A DNA stretch of 11,737 bases from Patescibacteria group bacterium UBA918 (GCA_002293845.1 DBEA01000008.1:1273-13009); one strand, 5' to 3'. Counted from the stretch's first letter, positions 1-7,647 are shown. Program-made: numbers and translations. The notes: generated by a model not told the origin, from the letters alone.

Positions 1-23
1 GGGGGCGTCGGGCCGCAGGTTTG

Positions 24-96
24 TCCCCCCTGTAGGGCTCGAACCTACGACCTTGTCGTTAAGAGCGACCTGCTCTACCAACTGAGCTAAGAGGGG
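24..96 (-). tRNA. tRNA-Lys (anticodon CTT)
   Basis: A complete 73-nt cloverleaf reads on the minus strand. The 7-bp acceptor stem (CCCCTCT with AGGGGGG) includes one T-G wobble. The D-arm is GCTC/GAGC with loop AGTTGGTA, and the T-arm is GTAGG/CCTAC with loop TTCGAGC. The anticodon loop CTCTTAA gives anticodon CTT (plus-strand 61-63), which reads AAG lysine codons. The anticodon stem GGTCG/CGACA has one mismatch at its outer pair. The discriminator is A and the genomic bases after it are CAA, so CCA must be added by tRNA nucleotidyltransferase. It is the last of three same-strand tRNAs after rbfA, 55 nt from tRNA-Leu. Confidence 0.95.
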
Positions 97-151
97 GTTG
101 AAAGGTCGTGCACGAGTATACAACGTTCTGGCGCTTGAAACAAGCGTATTG

Positions 152-236
152 TGCCGAGGATGGGACTTGAACCCATACGAGTATTTCTACTCACGACATT
201 TTAAGTGTCGGGCGTCTACCATTCCGCCACCTCGGC
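152..236 (-). tRNA. tRNA-Leu (anticodon TAA)
   Basis: This is an 85-nt class II tRNA with a long variable arm. The acceptor stem GCCGAGG/CCTCGGC is perfect. The anticodon stem CGACA/TGTCG carries loop CTTAAAA, giving anticodon TAA (plus-strand 201-203), which reads UUA/UUG. The variable arm is a short stem built from GAGTA and TACTC. The T-arm is ATGGG/CCCAT with loop TTCAAGT. The discriminator is A and no CCA is encoded. There is no intron, although this is the tRNA that carries a group I intron in cyanobacteria. It sits 33 nt after tRNA-Cys and 55 nt before tRNA-Lys in the same direction. Confidence 0.95.
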
Positions 237-269
237 GTCGGCGACATAATAGCATGAATGTCGAAATTG

Positions 270-341
270 AGTCCTGGGCGGGAATCGAACCCGCGCATGG
301 AGGTTTTGCAGACCTCAGCGTTACCACTTCGCCACCAGGAC
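270..341 (-). tRNA. tRNA-Cys (anticodon GCA)
   Basis: A 72-nt cloverleaf has acceptor GTCCTGG/CCAGGAC, a short 3-bp D-stem GCG/CGC, anticodon stem GAGGT/ACCTC and T-arm GCGGG/CCCGC with loop TTCGATT. The anticodon loop is CTGCAAA, so the anticodon is GCA. The discriminator is T (U73), the known main identity base for bacterial cysteinyl-tRNA synthetase, which supports the call. No CCA is encoded. It lies 38 bp downstream of the rbfA stop and may share the infB-rbfA transcript, since I see no clear separate promoter in that gap. Confidence 0.95.
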
Positions 342-379
342 GCCTATGTACTTTAACATTTCGACAATCCTTACCCAAA

Positions 380-703
380 TCAGATGTTTTTAGCGATGTT
401 GTCTAAATGCTGGCGGGCGCGTTCGCCAGAGTCGACAGAGAATTGCAAACTAGGGACAATCTTGAGGTCGCTTTTTTTCTGCACGTAATGCCGCATGTCG
501 CCGCCGGCTCGCTTCAGGAAGATGAGCGCGTCCTGCTCTTTGTCCTCCGGTATGGTGGTAAAAAAGACGGTGGCGTTACGATAGTCGGGAGAGACCGACA
601 CCGAAGTAATGGTGATGAGCGGAAAAGGGTTGGCTTCAGATACCACATAAGAAGCGATCATTTCGCGCAATAACGACTCGACTCGCAAATGACGTTCAGA
701 CAT
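380..703 (-). CDS. rbfA: 30S ribosome-binding factor A (RbfA)
   Basis: RbfA is a small KH-fold protein that binds the immature 30S subunit near the 5' end of 16S rRNA and helps late maturation. The 107-residue product fits the family pattern. It begins with an N-terminal helix (SERHLRVESLLREM). Next come the strands ITITSVSVSPDYRNATVFF, where the family has a D-x-x-x-A-x-V pattern. It ends with the motif IVPSLQFSVDSGERARQHLDNI, near the family's P-x-L-x-F-x-x-D. I chose the ATG at 701-703 rather than an upstream in-frame ATG at 811. The homology starts here, and the longer form would overlap about 100 bp of infB. This start lies 4 bp after the infB stop, so translational coupling is likely; no strong Shine-Dalgarno is visible. 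It is slightly short for the family. Confidence 0.93.
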   Translation of the reverse strand: MSERHLRVESLLREMIASYVVSEANPFPLITITSVSVSPDYRNATVFFTTIPEDKEQDALIFLKRAGGDMRHYVQKKSDLKIVPSLQFSVDSGERARQHLDNIAKNI

Positions 704-707
704 GAAA

Positions 708-2204
708 TTAGGTGATGACCAGATCGAAGGCTTCGACATGATCGCCGGCATTGATGTCGGTCCTGGTATTGATCTCGATCCCGAACTCGCCATCACTGAC
801 CTGAGAGACATTGGACTTTGCCTGCTGGATGTTCTTGATCTCGCCCTCGCCGATCTCGATGTCGCGGCGCAGGATGCGCACGGTCTGCCCGGACTTTAGT
901 ACGCCGGAGTCGAGTCGGCCTCCGAGCACGTGCGTGTTCTTTTGCACGCTGAAATGGCGCAATATCTTCGCCTTGCCAGTGGAGACCTTCTCTTCGCGCT
1001 TAGGCGTACGATTTTTAAGCGCGGTATCGAGCCAGTCGGAAAGTTCGTAGATGATGTTGAAAGTGTCTATCTCCACCCCGAGTCTTTCGGCAAGCTCCTT
1101 GGCAGGGCGTTCGACCTTTACATTGAATCCCACGATCAGAGCGTTCTTGGTAGCGCTGACGTTTTGGACATCGGAAGCAGTAACATCGCCGACGGCCGTA
1201 CCGATGATCTTCACCGAGATGCGGTCGGATTGGAATTTGTCGAGTTCGTGCAAGATAGCGTCGATCGATCCGCTGACATCGGCTTTGATCAGGATAGGTA
1301 CTACCGGAAGATCGCTGACGTCACGCCTGTCGGCGGAGCTGACAAGCGTGACGTTTTCGATCGCTTCTTCGGCTTCGCGTTTGGTGGAGACCACGGTAAA
1401 AGTGTCGCCCACTCGAGGCGTAGCGGTCCAGCCGACTATGCCGACCGGCTGCGAGAGCCCGGCTTCTTTGATCGGCTTGCCTTGAAAATCTTCCATGATC
1501 CGAACCGGCGAATAAGCAGAACCGGAAACGACGAAATCGCCGGAGCGCAAAGTGCCGTCTTTGATCATGAGGGTGGCGGTGTTGCCGCGTTTGCGGTCGA
1601 GCTTGGCCTCGATGATCTTGCCGGTAGCCGAAGAGTTAAGGTCGCCTTTTAGATCCGCTAGATCCGCGGTCAATACGACCAGATCCAAGAGGTCATCGAT
1701 CCCGGTGCCGGCCCTGGCGGAGATCGCCACCCACGGAATGTCGCCGCCCATACCTTCGATATAGATGCCATTTTCGATAAGTGACGCCTGCGTACGCGGG
1801 ATATCGGCCCCCGGCTTGTCGATCTTGCTGATCGCGACGAGGAAGGGAATGTGCGCGGCTTCGATGCTCGCCAATGCCTCCAGGGTCTGAGGTTTGACGC
1901 CGTCCTCGGCCGACACTACCAGAATAGCCACGTCGGCCACGTCGGCGCCTCTAAGACGCATCTTTTGGAAAGCTTCGTGTCCGGGAGTGTCCAAAAAGGT
2001 GATGTTTTCCTTCACATCCTCCTTGGTGGTGTGGGTGGCCACATAGGCCGATAGATGCTGGGTGATACCGCCGGCCTCGCCTTCGACCACGTTGGATTTA
2101 CGAATGGTGTCGAGTAGAGTGGATTTGCCATGGTCGATATGACCCATAACTACGACGATAGGTGGTCGCTTGACGATGTTAGGAGTGGCGGGGCGCTTTG
2201 ACAT
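708..2204 (-). CDS. infB: Translation initiation factor IF-2 (short form)
   Basis: IF-2 is the GTPase that places initiator fMet-tRNA on the 30S subunit and promotes 50S joining. The 498-residue product has the GTPase motifs in order: G1 GHIDHGKST (21-29), G2 GGITQH (45-50), G3 DTPGH (72-76), G4 SKID (126-129, normally NKID) and G5 SAR (162-164). Next come beta-barrel domain II (about 195-275), domain III with IKADVSGSIDAI and GDVTASDV (about 305-400), and the C-terminal fMet-tRNA-binding barrel (about 408-495). The long N-terminal region of most bacterial IF-2 (total 700-900 residues) is absent; only about 15 residues precede the G domain. The ATG at 2202-2204 has an AAGG about 8 nt upstream. 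It is the first gene of the infB-rbfA-tRNA cluster and diverges from the cysteine desulfurase with a 39-bp gap. Confidence 0.97.
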   Translation of the reverse strand: MSKRPATPNIVKRPPIVVVMGHIDHGKSTLLDTIRKSNVVEGEAGGITQHLSAYVATHTTKEDVKENITFLDTPGHEAFQKMRLRGADVADVAILVVSAEDGVKPQTLEALASIEAAHIPFLVAISKIDKPGADIPRTQASLIENGIYIEGMGGDIPWVAISARAGTGIDDLLDLVVLTADLADLKGDLNSSATGKIIEAKLDRKRGNTATLMIKDGTLRSGDFVVSGSAYSPVRIMEDFQGKPIKEAGLSQPVGIVGWTATPRVGDTFTVVSTKREAEEAIENVTLVSSADRRDVSDLPVVPILIKADVSGSIDAILHELDKFQSDRISVKIIGTAVGDVTASDVQNVSATKNALIVGFNVKVERPAKELAERLGVEIDTFNIIYELSDWLDTALKNRTPKREEKVSTGKAKILRHFSVQKNTHVLGGRLDSGVLKSGQTVRILRRDIEIGEGEIKNIQQAKSNVSQVSDGEFGIEINTRTDINAGDHVEAFDLVIT

Positions 2205-2243
2205 AGGCGTTACCTTATCATAGAGTTGGCCTAATTTCTATCT
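2205..2243. promoter_or_regulatory. 39-bp divergent intergenic region (infB / cysteine desulfurase)
   Basis: Both divergent genes must start from this very short gap or from inside each other's coding sequence. A TATGAT resembling a -10 box reads towards infB at 2222-2217. It would put the transcript start only a few bases before the infB ATG and would cut off the AAGG (2216-2213), so I do not accept it as a firm promoter. Towards the desulfurase the gap is AT-rich near 2233-2243 with no Shine-Dalgarno. Leaderless transcripts, or promoters inside the opposite gene, are plausible. Confidence 0.3.
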
Positions 2244-3434
2244 ATGAATTGGTTCAAGCGGCGTCACGTGCATATGGATTACGCGGCCGCGACGCCAACT
2301 CGCGGCGAGGTCCTTAGAGTCATGGAGTCGCTTTGGGCGGTGGATTTCGGTAATCCCAGTTCCATCCATGAGCTAGGTATAAGGGCCAGGAGAGTTTTGG
2401 ACGAGGCGCGGGAAAAAGCGGCGCGGACGCTCCGCGTCCGAGCCGCCGATATCGTATTCACTTCCGGCGGTACCGAAAGCAATAACTTGGCGATCATCGG
2501 TAGCGTCAAGGCCATGCTCGAGTCCGGCGTGGCTCCCGCCGATATCGAGATCATCTCGACCGGACTCGAACACCCATCGATCACAAAAGCTCTGGAAGCG
2601 GTAAAAGAGATCGGTGTCGAGGTAACCTTGGTCCCAGTTTCCCCAGACGGACAAGTGGTCGCGGCAGATTTCAAGCAGGCTTTGTCGCCCAAGACCAGAC
2701 TCGTCACCTTGGCCTACGTCAATAGCGAGGTCGGCGTGGTAGAGAACATCGGCAGATTGGTCAGGATCGTCCGCGCCTTCGAAAAGGAGAATGGTCTCAC
2801 CATTTTATTTCACACAGACGCGTGCCAAGCGCCCTTATGGCTTCCTTGCGGTATGGATTCGTTGTCTGTCGATATGATGTCGCTCGACGCGGGTAAATGT
2901 CGCGGACCGAAAGGGGTCGGTATTTTAGCGAAACGCCCGCGAGCGAAATTGAGACCGGTCCTGGTGGGAGGACCACAGGAAGATGGTTTGCGACCAGGGA
3001 CCGAACCTCTGCCGCTCATCGCCGGCGCGGCCGAAGCGCTTTCTTTGGCTCAAGCCGAGTATGAGGGCCTCGCGTCGAAAGTCAGAGAAAAGCGCGATCG
3101 TTTCATCTCGCTTTTGCTCGATATTCCTGGAGTGACGTTGAACGGTCCTCGCGAGGACCGCGTGGCCAACAATGTGAATGTCTCCATCGAAGGCGTCGAC
3201 ACCGAATTCTTGGTGGTGGCGCTAGATCATGCGGGCATATCATGCAGCACTAAAAGCGCTTGCAGCGGCGCGGGAGGCGGGGTCTCGAAGGTCGTTCTCG
3301 AAATGACCCGTGATTCGAACAAAGCCATGTCTACCGTGCGCTTCACCCTCTCTCCGGAAGTTACCAAAAGAGACATCGAATATACCGTGTCGGCGATCAA
3401 GGAACACTTGCGCGCCTCGGTTTTACCCCGATAG
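2244..3434 (+). CDS. Cysteine desulfurase (NifS/IscS-type, class V aminotransferase fold)
   Basis: This PLP enzyme takes sulfur from cysteine as a persulfide for Fe-S clusters or tRNA thiolation. The 396-residue product has the full family pattern: N-terminal DYAAATP (12-18), GGTESNN (75-81), the active-site His in LEHPS (His110), DACQA with Asp192 and Gln195, the PLP lysine in AGKCRGPKG (Lys218), GPQEDGLRPGTE (243-254) and the catalytic Cys340 in KSACSGAG. The residue before the PLP lysine is Gly217, where IscS has His. The ATG at 2244 is used because the strand before DYAAATP needs residues upstream of the internal Met11. No Shine-Dalgarno is visible. No IscU, SufU or MnmA gene is adjacent in the window, so the sulfur acceptor is unknown. 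IscS versus NifS versus SufS cannot be assigned. Confidence 0.92.
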   Translation: MNWFKRRHVHMDYAAATPTRGEVLRVMESLWAVDFGNPSSIHELGIRARRVLDEAREKAARTLRVRAADIVFTSGGTESNNLAIIGSVKAMLESGVAPADIEIISTGLEHPSITKALEAVKEIGVEVTLVPVSPDGQVVAADFKQALSPKTRLVTLAYVNSEVGVVENIGRLVRIVRAFEKENGLTILFHTDACQAPLWLPCGMDSLSVDMMSLDAGKCRGPKGVGILAKRPRAKLRPVLVGGPQEDGLRPGTEPLPLIAGAAEALSLAQAEYEGLASKVREKRDRFISLLLDIPGVTLNGPREDRVANNVNVSIEGVDTEFLVVALDHAGISCSTKSACSGAGGGVSKVVLEMTRDSNKAMSTVRFTLSPEVTKRDIEYTVSAIKEHLRASVLPR

Positions 3435-3584
3435 TAAGTCGTCGTCGGTTTAAGGTCGGCTCTGGGGTTTACTCGGAATAATTTTTGTTGCAATATATAG
3501 GAGTAGTCAAAACCTCGGAGTGACCGGTATGGACCGTATTGTTGCTGTCTTTGGCTCTTATTCTCTAACTCTTGAATCTTTACC
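3435..3584. other. 150-bp intergenic region upstream of the Clp ATPase
   Basis: I see no gene here. A TATATA at 3494-3499 could be a -10 box but lacks a -35 at normal spacing. I looked for heat-shock operators expected in front of clp genes. There is no CIRCE-like inverted repeat (TTAGCACTC-N9-GAGTGCTAA) and no tandem CtsR heptamers; a single AGTCAAA near 3505 is not repeated. There is no clear terminator for the desulfurase: ACCCC next to its stop could pair with GGGGT near 3466, but the loop is too long to trust. Confidence 0.4.
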
Positions 3585-6269
3585 GTGCCAAATTTTCACA
3601 ATTTTACCACTCGGGCCAAGGAGGCGATCCGCAAAGCCCATGAACTCGCCATCGAGCGTGGGCAGACCCACGTGAGTCCGGTGCACCTGCTTTCGGCTCT
3701 GACCATGCAGGACGAGAGTGTCGTCATTGCCGTTCTGGATCGACTCGATATAGATATCATCGCTCTCACCGACATGCTCCTCGAGGCTCTCGAAGGCGCC
3801 GAGATGTCCAGTTCTGTGGCGCAATCGTATCAACTGTATTTGACTCCCGAATTGGCTCGCGCTCTCGAACATGCGGGAAAGACCGCCGAGAATTTGGGAG
3901 ATGCGTATGTCGGCCCGGAACACCTGTTCATTGCGGCGTTGGAATATCCGGGGCCGGCGATCGAGGTTCTGCAACGTTCTGGTATCGACAAACGTCGAGT
4001 GCTCGCCGTTTTGAAAGAAGTGCGCGAACATTCCGTTACTGATGCCGAACAGCCGAAGAAATTCCGGGCGCTTTCGAAGTACACGCGCAATCTCACCAAA
4101 TTGGCGGAGGAGAACAAGCTCGATCCGGTCATAGGCCGCGATACCGAGGTGCAGAGGGTGATCCAGATATTGTCCCGTCGCACCAAAAACAATCCGATCT
4201 TGATCGGCGAAGCCGGCGTGGGTAAGACCGCGATCGCCGAAGGTCTGGCCCAGATGATCGCGCAGGGCGCGGCGCCGGAATCGATCAAGGGTAAGGAGAT
4301 ACTGTCTTTGGATCTCGGGTTGTTAGTGGCCGGTACCAAGTTTCGTGGCGAATTCGAAGAAAGACTCAAAGCGGTCATGAAGGAGATCGAGCAGTCGGAG
4401 GGGCAGATCGTCCTGTTTATCGACGAGCTCCACACCATCGTGGGCGCCGGGGCCGCCGAAGGCTCGATGGACGCGAGCAACATGTTGAAGCCGGCATTGG
4501 CGCGCGGTGAAGTCCGCATCATCGGTGCCACTACTTTGAAGGAATACCAGAAATACATTGAGCGCGATCCGGCTTTGACCCGTCGTTTCCAACCCGTGTT
4601 CGTGAACGAACCTTCGCCTGAGGATGCGATCGCCATTTTGCGCGGCATCACGGAGAAGTACGAACTCTTCCATGGCGTGCGCATTACCGACGATGCCATA
4701 GTCGCAGCCGTCACGCTGTCTTCGAGATACATCACCGATCGTTTTTTGCCCGACAAAGCAGTGGATCTGATAGACGAGGCGGCGTCGGCCTTGCGCATCT
4801 CGCTCGAGAACAAGCCGGAAGAATTGGAGGTGACCGACAGGAAGGTAAGGCGCTTGGAGATCGAGCGTGAAGCTCTCAAAAAGGAGGAGACGCTGTCGTC
4901 CGCTAAAGAAAAGATCCGGGCTCGCTTGAAGGAGATCGAGCATGAGATAAAGGATCTGCGTGACGAGACCAAAACCTTGGAGACCAAGTGGAAAAACGAG
5001 CGCGAGTCCTTGGTAGAGATCGGCAAGCATAAGAAAGAGCTGGAGACTTTGCGGCTTGAAGCGGACGCGGCCGAGGCTTCGGCCGACTTGACGCGCGCGG
5101 CCGAGATAAGATACGGATCGGTGCCGGAACTCGAGAAGAAGCTAGAGGCCGAGACGACCAAGCTGCGTAAATTGCAGCGTAGTCGACGTTTATTGCGTGA
5201 GGAAGTGACCGAAGAGGATATCGCTTCAGTGGTATCGAAGTGGACCGGGGTGCCGGTGTCGCGCATGCTCGAGGCCGAGGCCGAGAAGTTGTCGCGCATG
5301 GAGGAAGAGCTCAAGCAGAAAGTGGTGGGACAAGATAACGCCGTCAAGCTCATCAGCGATGCGGTCAAGCGTTCGCGTGCGGGCATCGCGGACCCCGACC
5401 GACCTATCGGCTCCTTCTTATTCTTGGGACCGACCGGAGTCGGCAAGACCGAATTGTCACGCGCGTTGGCCGAATTCATGTTCGACGACGCTGATGCTCT
5501 CTTGCGCATCGATATGAGCGAGTTCATGGAGAAGCATTCCGTGTCTAAGATCATCGGTTCGCCTCCCGGTTATGTCGGACACGAGGAGGGAGGTTCGATC
5601 ACGGAACGAGTGCGTCACCGACCGTATGCCGTGGTTCTTCTCGATGAGGTCGAGAAGGCTCATCCAGAGGTGTTCAATATTTTGTTGCAGGTGTTAGATT
5701 CCGGCCACCTCACCGACGCTAAAGGTCGCAAAGTGAATTTCCGCAACACCATCATCATCATGACCTCGAACATCGGTGCCGAGCATATCGACCGCATGTC
5801 GCATTTCGGCTTCCAGACCAGTCACGACGACGCTTTCGAGTACGGTCATGCCAAAGGCAAGGTCATGGAGAGTCTCAAGAACTATTTCCGCCCGGAGTTC
5901 CTCAACCGTTTGGATGAGATCATCGTCTTCGATATTCTCTCTCCCGAGACCATTTCCGAGATCGTGAAATTGCAGGTCAAGAACGTCACAGACCGTTTAC
6001 GCGCCAAGGAGATCGAATTGACCGTGAGCGAGGAGGTGATGGAGTATCTCGCTAAGGAGGGCTATGACCCGAAGTTCGGCGCTCGACCTCTAAAGCGCGT
6101 CATCCAATCGAAGATCCTAACGCCGGTCGCCAACATGATGGTGGGGCAGGGTATGCTCAAAGGCGGCAAGGTGTCTGTCGGCATGAAGAACGGCCAGCTC
6201 ACTTTCGACGTGAAGAAGAATCGCCGTAATCCATCGCCGGTTTCGATGTCGAGTGGAGTTAGTGTTTGA
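3585..6269 (+). CDS. Hsp100 AAA+ ATPase, ClpB-like with a ClpC-like FGF loop
   Basis: This Clp/Hsp100 hexameric unfoldase threads proteins through its pore using ATP. The 894 residues contain two N-terminal Clp repeats (about 1-150). The first AAA+ domain has Walker A GEAGVGKT (208-215), Walker B LFIDEL (277-282) and pore loop around KFRGEF (252-257). A long coiled-coil middle domain follows (about 405-540), of ClpB length. The second AAA+ domain has GPTGVGKT (615-622), VLLDEV (684-689), pore GYVG (662-665) and sensor-2 GARPL (832-836). Between SNIGAEHI and FRPEF it has about nine residues more than E. coli ClpB and contains FGF (741-743), at the place where ClpC/ClpA carry the ClpP-docking loop. 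The start is GTG at 3585; an in-frame TGA at 3573 rules out an earlier one. No Shine-Dalgarno or heat-shock operator is seen. Whether it is a disaggregase or a ClpP partner is open, so I give no symbol. Confidence 0.95.
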   Translation: MPNFHNFTTRAKEAIRKAHELAIERGQTHVSPVHLLSALTMQDESVVIAVLDRLDIDIIALTDMLLEALEGAEMSSSVAQSYQLYLTPELARALEHAGKTAENLGDAYVGPEHLFIAALEYPGPAIEVLQRSGIDKRRVLAVLKEVREHSVTDAEQPKKFRALSKYTRNLTKLAEENKLDPVIGRDTEVQRVIQILSRRTKNNPILIGEAGVGKTAIAEGLAQMIAQGAAPESIKGKEILSLDLGLLVAGTKFRGEFEERLKAVMKEIEQSEGQIVLFIDELHTIVGAGAAEGSMDASNMLKPALARGEVRIIGATTLKEYQKYIERDPALTRRFQPVFVNEPSPEDAIAILRGITEKYELFHGVRITDDAIVAAVTLSSRYITDRFLPDKAVDLIDEAASALRISLENKPEELEVTDRKVRRLEIEREALKKEETLSSAKEKIRARLKEIEHEIKDLRDETKTLETKWKNERESLVEIGKHKKELETLRLEADAAEASADLTRAAEIRYGSVPELEKKLEAETTKLRKLQRSRRLLREEVTEEDIASVVSKWTGVPVSRMLEAEAEKLSRMEEELKQKVVGQDNAVKLISDAVKRSRAGIADPDRPIGSFLFLGPTGVGKTELSRALAEFMFDDADALLRIDMSEFMEKHSVSKIIGSPPGYVGHEEGGSITERVRHRPYAVVLLDEVEKAHPEVFNILLQVLDSGHLTDAKGRKVNFRNTIIIMTSNIGAEHIDRMSHFGFQTSHDDAFEYGHAKGKVMESLKNYFRPEFLNRLDEIIVFDILSPETISEIVKLQVKNVTDRLRAKEIELTVSEEVMEYLAKEGYDPKFGARPLKRVIQSKILTPVANMMVGQGMLKGGKVSVGMKNGQLTFDVKKNRRNPSPVSMSSGVSV

Positions 6270-6282
6270 CGAAGGAGGAAAC

Positions 6283-6319
6283 GAACAAACGGCCGACTCT
6301 GTGAGCCGGCCGTTTGTTC
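6283..6319. terminator. Bidirectional intrinsic-terminator-like hairpin
   Basis: A perfect 13-bp inverted repeat has left arm GAACAAACGGCCG (6283-6295) and right arm CGGCCGTTTGTTC (6307-6319). The 11-nt loop can itself pair CTC with GAG. It starts 13 bp after the clp stop and ends 16 bp before the stop of the convergent secreted-protein gene, so it can serve both strands. On the plus strand the stem ends in GTTTGTTCTT, a moderate T-rich tail. On the minus strand the same symmetry gives GTTTGTTC. The GC-rich core and the position between convergent genes support a terminator. Confidence 0.85.
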
Positions 6320-6335
6320 TTAACCCTATCATCCG

Positions 6336-7628
6336 CTACTGCACGGTGAGTTCTATCGTCCTGGTGTCGACTCCGTACTCGCCGTTTCTTTGTCCGCCGC
6401 ATTCAATACGGTAGGTGTAGTTACTTTCGGTGATGTCGTAGCCGGAAATTTCGGTGTTTCCTTCCTTCATCGCCCGGTTTGTAGTTGTGAGCGCGTACCG
6501 ACCGCTGTCGTTTAGGAACGGCAGACATTGGGCATAATCGGCGGCGCTCCAACGTAAGAATATCTGCGTTCCGGTGGGTACGCTCAACGAGTCTATGTCT
6601 TGCCAGTCATATAGTATGGTGCTAGACGCGCTGACCGCCTTGATCTCGAATATTATGCTATTGGTTGTATTAGGCTTGTTATTCATGATGAGGTAACGAA
6701 GCGAAGTCGTGGCGTTGCTACTGCTAGCGTTTGGTCCAATATTCGCAGAGAATCTAGGACGTGAGGTGCTGGCGTTGGAATTGCCATCCCATGAAGTCCA
6801 TTTAGCACGTAGGCCCGCAAAATCCACGTATGGTTGTGTCGATGACGTGTGGTTACCTATGGTGGAAGCAATCACTTTACCGATAGTTGTGAAAATCGAC
6901 TCGATCAGTCCAGTTATCGGTTTAATTGGTGATATTCCCTCAAGAGCGCCTTTTATGGCATCAAGTAGCTTGGTCTGCGGAGTGGAGGTGGCGGTCGAAG
7001 AACTGAAGTTGCCTCGGGTCTTACTGCCAGCACTTATTGCTTTAACCACCCCGTCTCGTACGCGTTGTGTCACAGACGTGGTCGTTGTACTACTATGGGT
7101 CGTTGTAGTAGTTCGTCTTGAGTCTTGCCCAGCGTGCGTAGTAGTCGTTGCGTTGCTAGGAGTGGCTGTTTTCGTTCGTCTCGAGTCATATTCGGTGTGC
7201 GTGGTCGAATTGGTATTATAATTAGTGTAATACCAAGGTGCGTCTGGTCCGCCACTATTGATTCCCCCATCGTCAGGTCCATTGTCATTCTGGGCGTTAC
7301 CTCCCCCAGAGGCATTACCTCCACCAGATGGTCCACTTGAAGGACTGTTGCCACCTGAAGTGTTTCCTCCTCCTCCGGCTGTGTTGCCGGCTGGGGACTC
7401 CTCGGAAGGGCTAAGATGGCCGATGTACCCCGTTCCGACTGCTGGATCGTTTGTCGTGTTTGGATTTATTGCGTCAGCATTATACGGACTAATGAAGGAA
7501 CCCCCCATCTCTCCATAACTACCAACGTCGCCCTCTCCAGTTGCAAGTGATTTCTCAGCATATAATGAGATAGATAGTGTCAGTAACGCAATGAACAGGT
7601 ACGAATAACCACCCTTAACTTTTGTCAT
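6336..7628 (-). CDS. Secreted Gly/Asn/Ser/Thr-rich protein with C-terminal Ig-like domain
   Basis: This is a predicted exported surface protein of 430 residues with no specific known function. It starts with a signal peptide: basic MTKVKGG, a hydrophobic core (about 10-23) and likely cleavage after SLA (about 29). There is no lipobox Cys. Residues 78-130 are a flexible Gly/Asn/Ser/Pro linker. Residues 143-185 are Thr-rich and hold two diverged copies of a 21-residue unit centred on DSRRTKT (148) and DSRRTTT (169). Residues 222-262 look amphipathic or hydrophobic. The end (about 345-430) matches the Ig-like module frequent in CPR surface proteins: IFLRWSAADYAQC, then TYRIECGG and a final beta strand. 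Its two cysteines (368, 410) probably form a disulfide. The ATG at 7628 has no Shine-Dalgarno. It lies 94 bp downstream of lnt. The encoded repeats suggest an extended stalk presenting the Ig-like domain outside the cell. Confidence 0.85.
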   Translation of the reverse strand: MTKVKGGYSYLFIALLTLSISLYAEKSLATGEGDVGSYGEMGGSFISPYNADAINPNTTNDPAVGTGYIGHLSPSEESPAGNTAGGGGNTSGGNSPSSGPSGGGNASGGGNAQNDNGPDDGGINSGGPDAPWYYTNYNTNSTTHTEYDSRRTKTATPSNATTTTHAGQDSRRTTTTTHSSTTTTSVTQRVRDGVVKAISAGSKTRGNFSSSTATSTPQTKLLDAIKGALEGISPIKPITGLIESIFTTIGKVIASTIGNHTSSTQPYVDFAGLRAKWTSWDGNSNASTSRPRFSANIGPNASSSNATTSLRYLIMNNKPNTTNSIIFEIKAVSASSTILYDWQDIDSLSVPTGTQIFLRWSAADYAQCLPFLNDSGRYALTTTNRAMKEGNTEISGYDITESNYTYRIECGGQRNGEYGVDTRTIELTVQ

Positions 7629-7647
7629 GTTAATGATCGTTAGATAA

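Noticed and set aside
98..406. Plus-strand open frame with peptides such as GIEPAHGGFADLSVTTS
   Set aside because: It runs antisense through tRNA-Leu and tRNA-Cys. This peptide is a well-known artefact of translating the antisense strand of tRNA genes.
704..811. Upstream ATG extending rbfA to 143 residues
   Set aside because: The extra 36 residues overlap infB and do not resemble RbfA; the family homology starts at the Met at 703.
3435..3584. Heat-shock operators (CIRCE or CtsR) in front of clp
   Set aside because: I looked for both motifs and found only a single AGTCAAA, with no tandem or inverted partner.
3830..5554. 574-codon minus-strand open frame opposite clp
   Set aside because: The product is very Ser-rich with no recognisable domain, as expected from the reverse complement of GC-biased codons. 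The clp frame on the other strand has full family homology.
6268..6279. GACGAAGGAGGA after clp, also found at 9374-9385, possibly a shared element or an orphan ribosome site
   Set aside because: Several shared 12-mers are expected by chance in a window of this size, and no start codon follows at ribosome-site distance at either place.
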